A stretch of 64,000 nt of DNA from Pseudoalteromonas ulvae UL12 (GTDB lineage: Bacteria > Pseudomonadota > Gammaproteobacteria > Enterobacterales > Alteromonadaceae): the NCBI RefSeq assembly GCF_014925405.1, contig NZ_AQHJ01000023.1, forward strand, positions 496,001-560,000. The letters are read 5' to 3'. Under the pieces are notes generated by a model. The model was not told the DNA's origin, searched no databases, and was given only the letters and a program-made list of their open reading frames with translations. The translations under genes and the position numbers were made by a program. Shown here one piece after another: positions 45,353 through 54,680 of the stretch (the first letter of the stretch is position 1; each line of letters opens with the position of its first letter).

Positions 45353-48142
45353 TTAAAGTAATAATTGCTGCCAAACGGCACTGACATGTTTGCGGTGCTC
45401 AGTCACTGCCTCAGTCAAAATTAATTTACTTTCTTGACGCAAACTCAATACATGATACTGCTCACGATAAAAGCAATATGCAGCAATCAATTGTGTCGCC
45501 TGCTGCTGTTCCATAATTCCGAGCTCACTGGCAACAGTAAAAATACGAATATTATCCGACCATGTCGTCATTTCAGCCAGCTGATGTGCATTGGCCAACA
45601 CACAAAACTGAGCAATAAATTCAATATCAGCCATCCCGCCAACATCTTGTTTTAAGTCAAAAAACTGCTGATCCCCTTTCGCTAAATGTGCACGCATTTT
45701 TTCACGCATTTCTCTCACTTGTACTTTCAACTCATCAACATCGCGATTGAGAGATAAGACTTGATGACGAATATCAGCAAAGCGCTGCTGCAAGCTTACT
45801 TGGCCATAAATCATTCTGGCTCGAACGAGCGCCTGGTGCTCCCAGGTCCACGCTTGTTCATTTTGATAAAGTCCAAATGTATCGATGTTGATGGCCAATA
45901 ACCCTGATGCGCCTTCAGGACGCAGCCTTGGGTCAAGCTCATACAGCATGCCTGAGCTAGTGCGCGTATTGAATAAATGCATTAACCGTTGAGCTAGTTT
46001 TAAGTAAAACTGACGTGAATCTATTTGTTTCGGCCCTGTAGTAACTGAAGTAGCATCACTATTATGTACAAACACTAAATCAAGATCAGAGTCATACCCC
46101 AATTCAAACCCACCCGCTTTACCATAAGCTATGACAGCAAACCCTTTATTTTGCTCATCAGTACCTTGTGGATAGCCAAAACGCACCACCATCTGTTGCC
46201 AGGCAATTTGAACACTTTGCTCGACAATCGCTTCAGCCAAGGCGGTGAGATGATCACTCACTTTCATAATATCAATGACATGAGTTGCATCTGCTGCAGC
46301 AATACGTAATTGATGCGTTTGCTTGAACTGCCTTAATGCTTCCATTTGTAACTCAAGATCATCCGGCTCGATACGCAAAAAGTATTGGCGAATTTCACGT
46401 TGATACGCCCCAAGCGATAGAGGTCGATATAAAATGGCCGGATCGATTAATTCATCAAGTAAAATTGGATAACGTGCAATGTGTTCGCCAATCCATTGGC
46501 TGTGGCTGCATAATTTTATCAGTTGTTTGAGCGCCCCTTGATTTTCATACAAGAGCTCTAGGTAGGCGGTGCGTGATGCAACCTGTTCAATGACAGCTAA
46601 AGTCAATTTAAGCACATTCACTTCAGAGGTTTGCGCCGTGATATGCTGCAACATCACTGGCAATAACTTGTCCATGATGTCTCGGCCCCGAGAGCCAATA
46701 CGTTTTTTATTCATTTGATCTTTAAATGTCATTAACTGGGACTGCCAGAGCTGATAATCATCCTCTGACCATGCCAGTTTTAATGATTCAAAATCACCTT
46801 GCTCCCAAACACTTTCAAATGTAATCAGCTGTGGGTTATCTTGCTCTTTCTCTTCACCAACCACTAAACGGAACTCTTGATGCACATTGGCCATTTGTTG
46901 GGCAATTAGGGTGCGAACTTGTTGGTAATCATCCACAAATAAAAGTGCACATAACCGCTGCTGATTTAGCTCATCACTGGGTAAGGTTTGTGTTTGAGCA
47001 TTATCAAAAATTTGTAAATACTGCTCTATTTTGCGTAAAAATAAATACGCATCTTCGAGCTGTTTTGCATGCTGGCTATCGACCTCTCCCAAAGAGACCA
47101 ATTGCGCCAAAGCGGTTAGCAAAGATTGAGTTTGCAAACCTGCTTCGCGCCCACCGCGGATCATCTGAAATGCTTGAACAACAAACTCAACCTCGCGGAT
47201 CCCGCCAGAGCCAAGCTTAATATTATCCACTAGGCCTTTGCGACGTACTTCTTGGGCGATTAACGATTTCATTTTTCGTAACGACTCAATCACTGAAAAG
47301 TCAATGTACCGGCGGTACACAAAAGGTTTCAGCAAGGAATAAAACTCTGACCAATATTGATTCTCTTGACCAATTAAGCGCGCTTTGAGCATCGCGTATC
47401 GCTCCCAATCGCGACCTTGCTCTTGATAATACTCCTCAATCGCAGTGAAGCTCATTACTAACGGGCCGCTATCGCCAAAAGGGCGTAGCCGCATATCGAC
47501 GCGAAACACTTGACCATCTGGGGTCACTTGATTCAAGGCTGCTATTAATTTTTGTGCAACTTTATTATAAAAGACTGACGCTTCAACCGCTTTGCGTCCA
47601 CCTTGGGTATCTGTTTGGTATGGGTAACTAAAAATAAGATCTATATCTGATGAGTAATTCAACTCACAGCCACCGAGCTTACCCATACCTAAAATCAACA
47701 TAGGCAAAGGGTTGCCTAACTTATCAAGTGGTTTACCGCAGCTCTTAGCTACTTGCTCGTACGCCCATAAATAGGCATCGTGAATGAGTTGATCAGATAA
47801 TTTAGAAATGTAAGCAATGCTATCGGCAATTTCATTTCGATTCACTAAATCCAAAAATGCCACTTTTAGCCAATATTGCTGGCGGTACTGACGTAAACGT
47901 GAAAAGCATTCCCGCTCATCGACAAGTGCAACATCGTTATCAAACACAGGTAAGATATCTCGGCTATTTAATTGCTCGGTATCAAGTAACCACGATTTAA
48001 GATTTGGCTGACTACTCAAGACATTAAATGCAAAATCACTGAGCGCCAACAGGGCCACAATTCTATCGTCAACCTGCAGCCCTGAGTACAAAGTTTCAAA
48101 ACGAAGCTGACCAAGCTGTAAGAGTGAAGGCGATAATTTCAT
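45353..48142 (-). CDS. glnE: Glutamine synthetase adenylyltransferase/deadenylylase
   Basis: GlnE adds AMP to glutamine synthetase when nitrogen is plentiful and removes it when nitrogen is scarce. The 929-aa protein (E. coli 946) has two nucleotidyltransferase domains: the first at about 120-330 with LGMGKLGGCELNYSSDIDLI (Asp166 and Asp168) and the second at about 640-850 with AYGKAGGFELGYDSDLDLVF. The first is the deadenylylating half by family. AGGACG lies before the ATG. It is divergent from the DUF350 protein. Confidence 0.96.
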   Translation of the reverse strand: MKLSPSLLQLGQLRFETLYSGLQVDDRIVALLALSDFAFNVLSSQPNLKSWLLDTEQLNSRDILPVFDNDVALVDERECFSRLRQYRQQYWLKVAFLDLVNRNEIADSIAYISKLSDQLIHDAYLWAYEQVAKSCGKPLDKLGNPLPMLILGMGKLGGCELNYSSDIDLIFSYPYQTDTQGGRKAVEASVFYNKVAQKLIAALNQVTPDGQVFRVDMRLRPFGDSGPLVMSFTAIEEYYQEQGRDWERYAMLKARLIGQENQYWSEFYSLLKPFVYRRYIDFSVIESLRKMKSLIAQEVRRKGLVDNIKLGSGGIREVEFVVQAFQMIRGGREAGLQTQSLLTALAQLVSLGEVDSQHAKQLEDAYLFLRKIEQYLQIFDNAQTQTLPSDELNQQRLCALLFVDDYQQVRTLIAQQMANVHQEFRLVVGEEKEQDNPQLITFESVWEQGDFESLKLAWSEDDYQLWQSQLMTFKDQMNKKRIGSRGRDIMDKLLPVMLQHITAQTSEVNVLKLTLAVIEQVASRTAYLELLYENQGALKQLIKLCSHSQWIGEHIARYPILLDELIDPAILYRPLSLGAYQREIRQYFLRIEPDDLELQMEALRQFKQTHQLRIAAADATHVIDIMKVSDHLTALAEAIVEQSVQIAWQQMVVRFGYPQGTDEQNKGFAVIAYGKAGGFELGYDSDLDLVFVHNSDATSVTTGPKQIDSRQFYLKLAQRLMHLFNTRTSSGMLYELDPRLRPEGASGLLAINIDTFGLYQNEQAWTWEHQALVRARMIYGQVSLQQRFADIRHQVLSLNRDVDELKVQVREMREKMRAHLAKGDQQFFDLKQDVGGMADIEFIAQFCVLANAHQLAEMTTWSDNIRIFTVASELGIMEQQQATQLIAAYCFYREQYHVLSLRQESKLILTEAVTEHRKHVSAVWQQLLL

Positions 48143-48260
48143 GTAGACGTCCTAGCTGAATCTTAAATATAAACTTTAAATTTTGTTGGTTATACTTCAC
48201 TATATTCCAAAATTCGTTGGGAATATTCCTGCACACTTGAATGAGATAACGATATTGACT

Positions 48261-49154
48261 ATGACTTATAACGCCCTGTTGCAACAAGCATTAATTGCAT
48301 TAACTGTGACTTTTTTAATTACTTTTATCGTGATTTTGTTTCTAAGGTATCGCGCCAATCAAAAAAGTGAAATAGGCTTAGTCAAAGAGTTATCTCAAAA
48401 AGATAATTTTGCTGTTGGGATCAGCTATGCAGCGCGTATTTTTACTCTCACTCTGATCGTTGGTTATTTAATCCGCCACTTAAATTTTACCGATATTCAA
48501 GCTGATTTAATCTATGCTGGGATCTTAATTAGCCTCGCCATATGCTTTAGTTATGCAGGTAAACAAATTCATAATAAATGGGTACTTAGCCGATTTAACG
48601 AAGAACAAGAAATCTTAAAACGAAATGTATCTGCAGCCTTGGTTGAATCAAGCGCCTTACTTGGTAATGCCTTAATCATCTTAGGCTTGTATAAATGGTC
48701 ACACACGCAAAGTGTTGATGGGTTAATCATTGTCTCACTCACCTTTGCAGTCATCCAACTGTTCTTATTTTTACACAGTAGGTGGCAAGAATATTTATTT
48801 GCCAAAGCCAATCAAGGCAGCTCACTGCAAGAATACCTAAGTTTTGACAATACTGCGCTGGGTCTTAAATATAGTAGCCAGACTTTATCTGTTTGTATGG
48901 CCATTTATGCCGCATTGTCTTTTATGCCTTATCTTGCAGGAGCCATAGTCGATAACATTCTCACCGCACTTTTTTATAGCGCTGTATTTATTTTATTTCA
49001 GCAAATGAGCAGTGCACTTTTCACCCGACTGGCACTGCCTAAGGTCGATACTGAATCAGAAATTGATCAACAAGATAATATCGGCGTAGCAAGTATCGAA
49101 CTGGCAATTTATTTAGCGATTGGCCTAGTGCTTATCGCTATTTTCAATCCATAG
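48261..49154 (+). CDS. DUF350-family integral membrane protein
   Basis: A 297-aa inner-membrane protein with about eight or nine helices. A DUF350-type unit seems to recur three times, marked by DNFAVGISYAARIF, DNTALGLKYSSQTL and DNIGVASIELAIY, each opening a helix pair, which suggests internal repeats; standard DUF350 proteins are about half this size. The start is set at ATG 48261; an in-frame ATG at 48183 adds 26 residues. Its function is unknown. It overlaps the converging globin gene by 11 bases. Confidence 0.75.
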   Translation: MTYNALLQQALIALTVTFLITFIVILFLRYRANQKSEIGLVKELSQKDNFAVGISYAARIFTLTLIVGYLIRHLNFTDIQADLIYAGILISLAICFSYAGKQIHNKWVLSRFNEEQEILKRNVSAALVESSALLGNALIILGLYKWSHTQSVDGLIIVSLTFAVIQLFLFLHSRWQEYLFAKANQGSSLQEYLSFDNTALGLKYSSQTLSVCMAIYAALSFMPYLAGAIVDNILTALFYSAVFILFQQMSSALFTRLALPKVDTESEIDQQDNIGVASIELAIYLAIGLVLIAIFNP

Positions 49155-49596
49155 ATTGCGCCGCTTTCCACTTATCAAAATTGGCATAGTCATAGCTCAT
49201 ACCTGCTTGCATCACACTTGCAACAATCGTATAGGCTTCAACCCACGCCTGTTTAACATCAGGCGTAAATGCCCTTTGTAATCCTTGCTCGAGTGTCCAG
49301 AGCAGTGCTTCTGCAACAGTATTAAAATCCTCAGGGGCGATGCGATACACTTGATGACGTCTTCCGAGCTGCCACACCGCCATTTCTAAACGATCAAATT
49401 GCTTTAAACCACGTACAACCGTAGTTAAAATCTGCATTAATTTTTTGCCTTGCTCGTCGATATCATCCTTAAACAAACGCTTTAGCTGTGGATTGAGTTC
49501 AAATAAGCGCCCATAAAAGAGATCGGCAGCTTGCTTGGCGATAGGAACCACTTTTTCCCAACTCGATTGAACTAATTCCACTTGAACAGGAGTCAT
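49144..49596 (-). CDS. Single-domain bacterial globin
   Basis: A 150-aa haemoglobin of the Vitreoscilla/flavohaemoglobin type without the reductase domain. His81 in LGRRHQVYRI is the proximal haem ligand (F8), Tyr28 fits the B10 position that stabilises bound oxygen, and Phe42 fits CD1. Such globins bind oxygen or nitric oxide in the cytoplasm. AAGGAT lies before the ATG. Upstream on the same strand is a Crp/Fnr-type gene with 88 bases between, so the regulator may control the globin or share its transcript. Confidence 0.88.
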   Translation of the reverse strand: MTPVQVELVQSSWEKVVPIAKQAADLFYGRLFELNPQLKRLFKDDIDEQGKKLMQILTTVVRGLKQFDRLEMAVWQLGRRHQVYRIAPEDFNTVAEALLWTLEQGLQRAFTPDVKQAWVEAYTIVASVMQAGMSYDYANFDKWKAAQSMD

Positions 49597-49684
49597 GCTT
49601 TTATCCTTTTCTTAATGAACGCCTAGTTTCATTGAGTTTAGACCATAGAATAAAAACACTCGGTAAAATATTGTTCTGACTGAA

Positions 49685-50242
49685 TTAAGTAAGTGTCGCT
49701 AGTTTGTTTCTCGATTTTATTCTGCTCAAGGCAACTGGCGTAATGCCTAAAAACTTAGCCAATTCTGCCTGACTAATGCGTGAAAAAATTTGCGGGTACT
49801 GCTCTATAAAGCGTAAGTAACGTTGCTCTGGTGTGAGGCACAAGAATTGATATTCGCGATCTTCTTTTCGCGCTGTTAACTGCTGCATAAATGCTAGCTC
49901 AACATCTCTTAATTCAGGGTAATCTTTGACCCATAACTTAATTTTTTCATAAGGAATCGCCACCACATCAGACGCCTCCATACTAATACATGAATAAGGT
50001 GATGGCTGAGCAAACACCACACTCATTAAGCTGCCTGATAAATCATTTTCAGATAAAAATGCTTTAACAAATTCCTTACCGTCTGGTTGAAAGAAAACCA
50101 GTTTCACGAGTCCTTTTTTAATCCAAAACAAACGAGGCTCAAAGTCTCCTTGATTAAAGAGTGCTTGGCCTGGCTGATAGGTTTGCATAGATAAATTAAA
50201 GTTTTCAGCCACGCTACTGAGCAAGAGTTGGTATTTATCCAT
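49685..50242 (-). CDS. Crp/Fnr-family transcription regulator
   Basis: A 185-aa regulator, shorter than CRP (210 aa). Residues 20-130 are the cyclic-nucleotide-like beta-roll (YQPGQALFNQGDFEPRLFWI is typical), followed by a dimer helix and a winged-helix DNA-binding domain at about 150-185 (ISQAELAKFLGITPVALSRI). It lacks an N-terminal cysteine cluster, so it is not an Fe-S FNR, and the cAMP contact residues (R and S of RLGS type) are not obvious. Its effector is unknown. It is followed by the globin gene and is divergent from an unknown protein, with 92 bases between. Confidence 0.85.
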   Translation of the reverse strand: MDKYQLLLSSVAENFNLSMQTYQPGQALFNQGDFEPRLFWIKKGLVKLVFFQPDGKEFVKAFLSENDLSGSLMSVVFAQPSPYSCISMEASDVVAIPYEKIKLWVKDYPELRDVELAFMQQLTARKEDREYQFLCLTPEQRYLRFIEQYPQIFSRISQAELAKFLGITPVALSRIKSRNKLATLT

Positions 50243-50334
50243 AAATAGTCTGATCCAAATTAACTTGAGTTAACGCTCTAAAAGTTTAAGCAGTGTAAAG
50301 TTTCGCCATTGTTGAACATACTAAGGACAGTATC

Positions 50335-50793
50335 ATGCAACTCAATAGAAAAACCTTTCTAATAATTGACCACATTCCTGCAGTAACACGCCGTTTTACA
50401 ATGAGTTTAACGAACACAAACAGCAAACTAGTTGTTGCTGGTAACAATACACGACATTTACTCCGAATGATGTACGACCACTTGATTGAAGATTATACCT
50501 ATTGTGATTTCAACAGTGAGATTTCAGTTGCAGAGCTAAAACAATATGTTTCAACCTATCATCATATCGATGGCTTATATCTATTTGCTGATTATTACCA
50601 ACAACAACCTAACGAGACAAAACAACTAATTACTTCTTTGCATAAACAGGTATTTTTAATCAAAAGTGACCTTTCCCAGCAAATTTTTACCTGCGAAGCG
50701 CTCAATCAAACACAATCACATATTACTTTTATTGATCAACTTGGTGAACTCAGTAAATTATTTCAAATCGAACCCACAAAATTAGTAAGATAA
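50335..50793 (+). CDS. Hypothetical protein, 152 aa
   Basis: I do not recognise this protein. It is soluble, with no signal or membrane segment. Alternating hydrophobic strands (TFLIIDHIP, SKLVVAGN, DGLYLFADYY, KQVFLIKSD, SHITFIDQ) suggest an alpha/beta Rossmann-like or receiver-like fold. AAGGA precedes the ATG. It is divergent from the Crp/Fnr-type gene, so that regulator may control it. An inverted-repeat terminator follows. Confidence 0.62.
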   Translation: MQLNRKTFLIIDHIPAVTRRFTMSLTNTNSKLVVAGNNTRHLLRMMYDHLIEDYTYCDFNSEISVAELKQYVSTYHHIDGLYLFADYYQQQPNETKQLITSLHKQVFLIKSDLSQQIFTCEALNQTQSHITFIDQLGELSKLFQIEPTKLVR

Positions 50794-50796
50794 AAC

Positions 50797-50822
50797 AAGG
50801 GAGAGCGTCAGCGCTTTCCCTT
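50797..50822 (-). terminator. Bidirectional hairpin after the ABC-2 permease gene
   Basis: AAGGGAGAGCG and CGCTTTCCCTT form an 11-bp stem (one G-U) with a TCAG loop. On the minus strand it is followed by GTTTTAT, 12-38 bases after the permease stop; it can also close the unknown gene on the plus strand. Confidence 0.8.
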
Positions 50823-50834
50823 GATAAAAACTAT

Positions 50835-51836
50835 TTACCTCGCTTGTCCTTGCCAACGGAAAAGCCAAGAGCCAAGAGTTAAAAAAGCAAAACTCATAAA
50901 GAGTAACGCCAAGATATGCTGCTTAACTTGCCACAAGCTTGCACCCTCTAACATCACTTCACGCGCAGCTTCTAGCAAATGGGTTAACGGAAACACTTGC
51001 GCGATGTGCTGAATAAATTCAGGGCTACCCTCAAGAGAAAACCACACACCTGAGAGCATCATCATCGGCCAAGATGTCAGATTTAATAAACCACCGGTAA
51101 ATTCCTCCGATTCAGAACGAGCTGCCACGAGTAACCCGAGTGAAATTAATGAAAAAGCGCCAAGCCCAGCGATGATAAATAAATCGATGTAACTGCCGAC
51201 CATATAAAAGTCGAACATCCAATCACAGCCAATAAAAATCACACTGCTTAACGTCAATACGATAAACAAACGCGAGCAAACCTGAGCGGTTAAGAATTCA
51301 ATAGGCCGTAAAGGGGTTGCGTGTAAGCGTTTTAGCACTGAGTTTTTACGATAACGAACAATCACATACCCAATACCAAATAAACAAGAAAACATCATAT
51401 TCATGCCTAAAATCCCAGGCACAACCCAATCTAAATAACGTATTTCTCGGCCGTTAATGACCTGCTGTTCAAAGTGAGGCTCGACACTCAATAACAATTT
51501 TTGTGCAATATAACCATTCGCAGAAGATTGATTAACCCAATATTGCTGATTGTTAAAATCAACCAGCAAATCCAGCTTATGCTGTCTGAGCTTATTTTGT
51601 GCAAGAGCAGGATCTTGATAAGAAACAAATTCAATGTGCTTAATTTGCGTCAATACTTGCTGGTGATCCTCTCCAACAATGCCAATTTTATAGAGCGTCT
51701 TTCCAGAACCAGAGAAAATAAACGCAAAACCAACAAGCAATAACACCGGGAACATCACATTCCAACCTAGTGCCGCTCTATCGCGAAAAAACTCATAATT
51801 TCGCGCCTTAAATACGGCATAAAAACGCTTAAACAT
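50835..51836 (-). CDS. ABC-2-type transporter permease
   Basis: The membrane partner of the adjoining ATPase. About six helices: an N-terminal helix near 25-45, a long extracytoplasmic loop (about 50-150), and a core of five helices from about 160, including the family signature VPGILGMNMMFSCLFGIGY. The ATG at 51836 is chosen because AGGGA lies 7 bases upstream; a TTG two codons earlier (51842) is an alternative. Its start overlaps the ATPase end, so the two are coupled. The export substrate is unknown; drug, lipid or polysaccharide are possible. Confidence 0.87.
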   Translation of the reverse strand: MFKRFYAVFKARNYEFFRDRAALGWNVMFPVLLLVGFAFIFSGSGKTLYKIGIVGEDHQQVLTQIKHIEFVSYQDPALAQNKLRQHKLDLLVDFNNQQYWVNQSSANGYIAQKLLLSVEPHFEQQVINGREIRYLDWVVPGILGMNMMFSCLFGIGYVIVRYRKNSVLKRLHATPLRPIEFLTAQVCSRLFIVLTLSSVIFIGCDWMFDFYMVGSYIDLFIIAGLGAFSLISLGLLVAARSESEEFTGGLLNLTSWPMMMLSGVWFSLEGSPEFIQHIAQVFPLTHLLEAAREVMLEGASLWQVKQHILALLFMSFAFLTLGSWLFRWQGQAR

Positions 51837-52734
51837 GCTCAAGTCCCTCTTTGTTGTTCAGTCCATGTCCGGTTAGTTTTAAAAACAAATCATCTAAATT
51901 GGCTGACTTGACCTGTAACCCTTGTAAAGAAACTCCTTGTTCCATGAGTTGCAGCAATGTCTGTTGAATATCAGTACTTTGAATTAACACTTTATCGGCC
52001 ACTTGCTGATAATCAAAAGGCATACTTCCTGATAGACTCTTTAAAGCATCCGCATTGAGCTTAATCAGCGCGCCACTAAAATGCTGTTTGAGTAAATTAT
52101 CAGGTGTATCTTTAGCAATAATTTGACCTTTATCCATAATGGCAATTTCATCACATAAATATTCAGCTTCATCCATATAATGGGTGGTCAAAATGATTGT
52201 TTTTCCTTGCGCTTTAATTTGATTGACTAAATCCCAAAACAGCCGACGACTATGCGGATCCAATCCGGTCGTTGGTTCATCTAAAAAAATCAGTTGTGGA
52301 TCATTAATTAGCGCCAGCGCCAATAAAAGTCGCTGTTTCTGACCTCCAGATAACTTGCGATGATCTTGCTTTAAAAAATCCTCGAGTTGGCACAAGCCAA
52401 TTAACTGCTCAAGCGGTACTGTACGTTCATAAAAAGCGGCAAACATTTTTAGGGTTTCATGCACTGTTAAATGATCTTGGATCGCAGTATGTTGAAACTG
52501 AATACCCAATTGTTGATAAATAGTGTCATTGATAGGCGATCCTTGATACAAAATCTCCCCACTTGAAGGTTTAACAATTCCCTCTAACATCTCAATGGTT
52601 GTTGTTTTACCTGCTCCATTTGGCCCTAGTAAACCAAAACAACTTCCCTGCTCAACTGAAAAACTCACGCCATCAACCGCCGTTAATTGGCCAAATGTAC
52701 GGGTTAAATTGGCAACGTCTAAAATAATAGCCAT
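51829..52734 (-). CDS. ABC transporter ATP-binding protein
   Basis: The ATPase of a two-gene exporter. The 301-aa protein has Walker A GPNGAGKTTT, signature LSGGQKQRL, Walker B LIFLDEPTTGLD and an H-loop LTTHYMDEAE. The C-terminal 60 residues follow the core. It resembles the CcmA/YadG/DrrA group that works with ABC-2 permeases. AAGGAGA precedes the ATG. No substrate clue is present. Confidence 0.93.
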   Translation of the reverse strand: MAIILDVANLTRTFGQLTAVDGVSFSVEQGSCFGLLGPNGAGKTTTIEMLEGIVKPSSGEILYQGSPINDTIYQQLGIQFQHTAIQDHLTVHETLKMFAAFYERTVPLEQLIGLCQLEDFLKQDHRKLSGGQKQRLLLALALINDPQLIFLDEPTTGLDPHSRRLFWDLVNQIKAQGKTIILTTHYMDEAEYLCDEIAIMDKGQIIAKDTPDNLLKQHFSGALIKLNADALKSLSGSMPFDYQQVADKVLIQSTDIQQTLLQLMEQGVSLQGLQVKSANLDDLFLKLTGHGLNNKEGLEHV

Positions 52735-52900
52735 GCTTTCTCCTTGTGTTCAGCCATCAAATTAGCACATTGATGTTATCTAAAAACACTTTTAAAAAAA
52801 TAAAGCCTACCAATTGCGGCTTTTCGTTGCCAAGGCCCATTCCCTTTCATACCATAGTGGCATGACATTCAGTTGTATCTATTCGTAAAAAGGGCACTTC

Positions 52901-53632
52901 ATGCGCATACCTCATATCTATCAACCAGGCGATATCGCACTCAATCAAATTATCAATCTCGATGATGATGCTGCCGGTCATATTGGCCGAGTTTTGCGCA
53001 TGTCCGTTGGTGAGCAAGTGAGCATTTTCAATGGTCAAGGGGGAGAATATCTTGGCGAACTTCATGAGGTCTCAAAAAAACATGTCAGCGTGAAAATACT
53101 CAGCTTTACAGATAAAGATGTTGAATCCCCATTAAAAATCCACTTAGGCCAAGGTGTCTCTCGGGGTGATAAAATGGATTTCACGATTCAGAAATCTGTC
53201 GAACTAGGCGTCACCGAAATCACACCATTATTTACTGAACGCTGTGGAGTCAAACTCTCTGGTGAACGGTTAGAGAAAAAGCATCAGCAGTGGCAAAAAA
53301 TAGCGATTGCAGCCGCTGAGCAATCAGGTCGAAACGTGGTCACAACCATTCATCCACCCATAAAACTTGAGCAATGGCTAAGCCAATCAAGCAATGAACT
53401 CAAGCTCACCTTACATCCAAGAGCTGAGCACAGCATCAAAACTATTCCCGCCCCAACTGAAGGCTTAAGATTTGTTGTTGGGCCTGAAGGTGGGTTTACC
53501 GATGCAGAAATGCTGGCAACTAAAAACAGCGGTTTTATCGATATTCGCTTAGGTCCTCGAGTTTTACGAACGGAAACTGCAGCTTTGACGGTCTTAAGTG
53601 CATTGCAGTTGCAGTTTGGTGATTTAGCCTAA
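52901..53632 (+). CDS. rsmE: 16S rRNA m3U1498 methyltransferase
   Basis: RsmE methylates U1498 of 16S rRNA using S-adenosylmethionine. The 243-aa SPOUT-fold protein (E. coli 243) starts MRIPHIYQPGDIAL and has the knot motifs VVGPEGGFTDAEM and LGPRVLRTETAALTVLSALQ. It begins the rsmE-gshB-yqgE-yqgF cluster found in E. coli and other gammaproteobacteria. Confidence 0.95.
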   Translation: MRIPHIYQPGDIALNQIINLDDDAAGHIGRVLRMSVGEQVSIFNGQGGEYLGELHEVSKKHVSVKILSFTDKDVESPLKIHLGQGVSRGDKMDFTIQKSVELGVTEITPLFTERCGVKLSGERLEKKHQQWQKIAIAAAEQSGRNVVTTIHPPIKLEQWLSQSSNELKLTLHPRAEHSIKTIPAPTEGLRFVVGPEGGFTDAEMLATKNSGFIDIRLGPRVLRTETAALTVLSALQLQFGDLA

Positions 53633-53702
53633 TAAACAATAAATTGGTTTTTGCTCAATCATCCCCATATATGAAAAATAGAAGATTAAAAAGGATACCC
53701 AC

Positions 53703-54650
53703 ATGGCCATTAAGCTCGGCATAATTTCAGATCCAATTTCAGGTTTTAACATCAAAAAAGATACTGGTTTTGCCATGATGGAAGAAGCGCAAAATCGAGG
53801 CTATGAAATTCATTATATGGAAATGGATGATCTCTTTTTACGTCAAGGTGAAGCCTACGCCACGACTTCAATCGCGACAGTCTTTAATGATCCCGCTCAT
53901 TGGTATGAGCTGGAAGAAAAGCAAACCGTCAAACTCGCTGATTTAGATGTCATTTTAATGCGAAAAGATCCGCCATTTGATACCGAATATATTTATGCCA
54001 CATATATATTGGAACGAGCGGAACAAGCAGGAACACTGATAATTAATAAACCGCAAAGTTTACGTGACGCCAACGAAAAGCTCTATACAGCCTGGTTTAG
54101 TGAACATACTCCCGATACTTTAGTGACACGAAATAAAGATCAAATTCGTGCCTTTCTTGCTGAACATCAAGACATTATCATTAAGCCTCTAGATGGCATG
54201 GGCGGCGCGTCTATTTTTCGGGTTAAACAAGACGATCCAAACATAGGTGTGATCTGCGAGACCCTCACCGAGCACGGTAGCCGTTTTACGATGGTTCAAA
54301 ATTATATTCCTGCCATTAAAGATGGGGATAAACGTATTTTAGTAGTCAATGGTGAAGTCATTCCTTATTGCCTAGCGCGTATTCCACAAGGCGGTGAAAC
54401 CCGAGGTAACCTTGCGGCAGGTGGTCGAGGCGAAGCTCGTCCTTTAAGTGAATCAGATTTTAAGATTGCCAATGCAATTGCACCTATACTCAAAGAAAAA
54501 GGGCTGATTTTTGTCGGCTTAGATGTGATAGGCGACAAACTGACAGAAATAAATGTCACCGCTCCAACTTGTGTAAGAGAAATTCAAGCGGCTTATGATA
54601 TCTCCATTACCGGCATTTTATTTGATGCCATTGAAGAAAAGTTAGCTTAA
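53703..54650 (+). CDS. gshB: Glutathione synthetase
   Basis: GshB joins gamma-glutamylcysteine and glycine with ATP to give glutathione. The 315-aa protein (E. coli 316) shows the N-terminal family start LGIISDPISGFNIKKDTGFA, the DPPFDTEYIYATYILE segment and an ATP-grasp domain with IIKPLDGMGGASIFR and VGLDVIGDKLTEINVT. AAGGAT precedes the ATG. It sits between rsmE and yqgE in the conserved order. Confidence 0.96.
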   Translation: MAIKLGIISDPISGFNIKKDTGFAMMEEAQNRGYEIHYMEMDDLFLRQGEAYATTSIATVFNDPAHWYELEEKQTVKLADLDVILMRKDPPFDTEYIYATYILERAEQAGTLIINKPQSLRDANEKLYTAWFSEHTPDTLVTRNKDQIRAFLAEHQDIIIKPLDGMGGASIFRVKQDDPNIGVICETLTEHGSRFTMVQNYIPAIKDGDKRILVVNGEVIPYCLARIPQGGETRGNLAAGGRGEARPLSESDFKIANAIAPILKEKGLIFVGLDVIGDKLTEINVTAPTCVREIQAAYDISITGILFDAIEEKLA

Positions 54651-54680
54651 GCTTTATTGCTTAAAATAAGGAGAAACCGG

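Noticed and set aside
48145..48152. AGACGTCC just upstream of glnE as a MetJ box
   Set aside because: A single 7/8 match overlapping the RBS with no in-register neighbour; MetJ needs tandem boxes and glnE is not a methionine gene.
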